Made by a program: the position numbers and the translations under genes. A stretch of 64,000 bases of DNA, taken from the NCBI RefSeq assembly GCF_027922005.1, contig NZ_BSEV01000002.1:682001-746000 (forward strand). The letters are read 5' to 3'. The stretch comes from Streptosporangium carneum (GTDB taxonomy: Bacteria; Actinomycetota; Actinomycetes; Streptosporangiales; Streptosporangiaceae). Below are positions 63,801-64,000 of the stretch, one piece after another. Position 1 is the stretch's first letter. Every line of letters begins with the position of its first letter. The notes under the pieces were generated by a model. The model did no database searches. It worked only from the letters and a program-made list of their open reading frames with translations, and was not told where the DNA came from.

Positions 63801-64000
63801 CAGACCCACAGGACGCCGAGCATGTCGAGCGCGAGCATGCGGCCGTCGGGCGAGACCGCGACGGCGAAGTCGGTGCCGGACCCGACGGAGACGTCGCCAC
63901 CGTCATCGGCGGCGGTCTGGGCCCGCACGGCGGCGGTGGGGACGAACGTGGCGGCGAGAGCCGCTCCGGCCCCGGCCAGAACCGCCCGGCGGGACGGGCG
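60887..64000 (-). CDS. Tat-exported beta-propeller amidohydrolase, partial (5' end outside window)
   Basis: At least 1037 residues; the frame is open to the window edge. The visible N-terminus RPSRRAVLAGAGAALAATF is a twin-arginine signal. A propeller of PD40/TolB-type repeats follows (PDWSPDGSAIVFQSYRDG, PRYSPDGRTVAYSSDAGG and others). The C-terminal third is a metal-dependent amidohydrolase: MPGLIDIHHHREMQ, YHYPAIAMGGDGTEHVG and TGTDAPIDHL, whose Asp is the catalytic position. The family includes imidazolonepropionase-like exported hydrolases; the substrate is unknown. The start codon lies beyond 64000. Confidence 0.88.
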   Translation of the reverse strand, partial: RPSRRAVLAGAGAALAATFVPTAAVRAQTAADDGGDVSVGSGTDFAVAVSPDGRMLALDMLGVLWVCSASGGAARRLTSDLYDIAQPDWSPDGSAIVFQSYRDGVFNLWTIRPDGSAIRQLTTGPFDHREPRYSPDGRTVAYSSDAGGSYGIHLLDVATGVTRVLVDTSAEEYEPAWSPDGSKIAFVVADTRVDVVDVATGVRDTVVTVPAGHVIHQPSWMPNGTDIAYHLFHDGANDLVGTAGPLVTGEEVFPFRAGFTPDGRFFYTSAGAVRTRRLGSTTSGTVGFTAALTVRTPKYPKNVRVFDAPGSFPVNGIGSPTVSPDGSTVAFRALNDIYLMRIGREPVPLFRDRWWKADPDFSPDGRRLAFVTDRTGTLNIWVRDLATGADRQLTRLSDSAAVSVRWSPDGKEIAYLDQDGALWVLDVATGDVQKVFDATFEPGRPTWSPDGRTIALAAVVPYSRRYREGLSKILLVDRATGAGTYVDPAPHRSLQTRGDDGPVWSPDGTMLAFAMESLLWVLPVDRTGRPTGPARQVTREVSDAPAWAGDSATLLYLNGGRLRTVRVDGGSGRTVPVRLSWRNHPGADQVVIHAGRMWDGVSATVARDVDIVVRGQRVVAIEPHRDRRPGTVIDASDRFVMPGLIDIHHHREMQGYAYGSRQGPLWLALGVTTTRSPGSPAYHMVEERESVQSGVRLAPRYLGTGEAVDGPRIYYNFMRPTFSHRQLRLELERAARLDYDLMKCYVRLPVVWHREVIAWAHRNGKPVTSHYHYPAIAMGGDGTEHVGATNRFGYSRTVTNVGSAYSDVISMFNASKMARTPTLFGSSTLYREDTSLVTDERVRRLYPDWRMAKLQATVTTAQTTDQTVVRTNLANQVAQLTAMIRGGGVVTTGTDAPIDHLAVSLHMNLRAMVRYGLTPLEALTSATSASGAHLGLPLGRIGKGVYADLAIVDGDPLSRIEDAANVVAVVVGGRHHTVEQLLAPYPSSTTTDQPARVALAAGGKVRARVPVHPSTAAFWWNHPVELEKARLSCGHDH

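Overview
The window is GC-rich DNA with tight gene packing, ATGA/GTGA gene overlaps and GTG or TTG starts. It carries families typical of filamentous actinomycetes: XRE-DUF5753/DUF397 regulator sets, a coenzyme F420 gene (fbiC), LytR-CpsA-Psr proteins and an ATP-grasp RiPP operon. I infer an actinomycete, plausibly of the Streptosporangiaceae. This rests on gene content only. I saw no rRNA, tRNA, CRISPR array or complete insertion sequence.

Region 0-8.5 kb is regulatory. A secreted protein is followed by an operon encoding an ECF sigma factor with an N-terminal TPR domain and a membrane-anchored beta-propeller partner that is probably its anti-sigma factor. A second locus encodes a 601-residue protein made only of 42-residue TPRs. 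Both TPR genes sit behind copies of the same leader, and each leader carries a small ORF whose stop codon overlaps the TPR start. Next come two tandem DUF397 genes with their XRE/DUF5753 partner, a DUF1203 gene, and a TetR regulator divergent from an FBP zinc-finger gene with an operator-like palindrome between them.

Region 9-14 kb looks acquired. A truncated Phd-type antitoxin without a toxin lies beside a DUF6879/XRE-DUF5753 cassette and a three-gene tgm-type RiPP operon (precursor, ATP-grasp ligase, PIMT-like methyltransferase). A run of three strong hairpins separates it from fbiC.

Region 14-36 kb combines F420 and envelope glycan functions. It holds fbiC, an AlkA-type glycosylase, a sugar-phosphate nucleotidyltransferase, several glycosyltransferases (one fused to a methyltransferase), a flippase-like membrane protein, two large membrane glycosyltransferase-like proteins, an LCP ligase, and an acyltransferase with a long repetitive N-terminus. 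An acetoacetate decarboxylase-family gene ends exactly at a 163-bp palindromic MITE-like element, followed by an F420-type (LLM) oxidoreductase.

Region 36-42.5 kb is mixed accessory content: a SUKH-like protein, DUF4291, a PfkB kinase, a GntR regulator coupled to a lone ABC ATPase, and an aldo/keto reductase.

Region 42.8-55.3 kb is a coherent wall-polymer locus. One arm (minus strand) has two CDP-alcohol phosphatidyltransferases, a DUF5941-like protein, a sugar nucleotidyltransferase and a glycerol-1-phosphate dehydrogenase homologue. The divergent arm has an IspD/SDR fusion resembling CDP-ribitol synthases and a CDP-glycerol glycerophosphotransferase-like polymerase. A glycosyltransferase and a second LCP protein follow. 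Together these suggest a teichoic-acid-like polyol-phosphate polymer and its attachment to peptidoglycan.

Region 55.3-64 kb has a STAS anti-sigma antagonist, a histidine kinase/response regulator pair, two secreted proteins (one a glycerophosphodiester phosphodiesterase), an unrecognised cytoplasmic protein, and a Tat-exported propeller-amidohydrolase cut by the window end.
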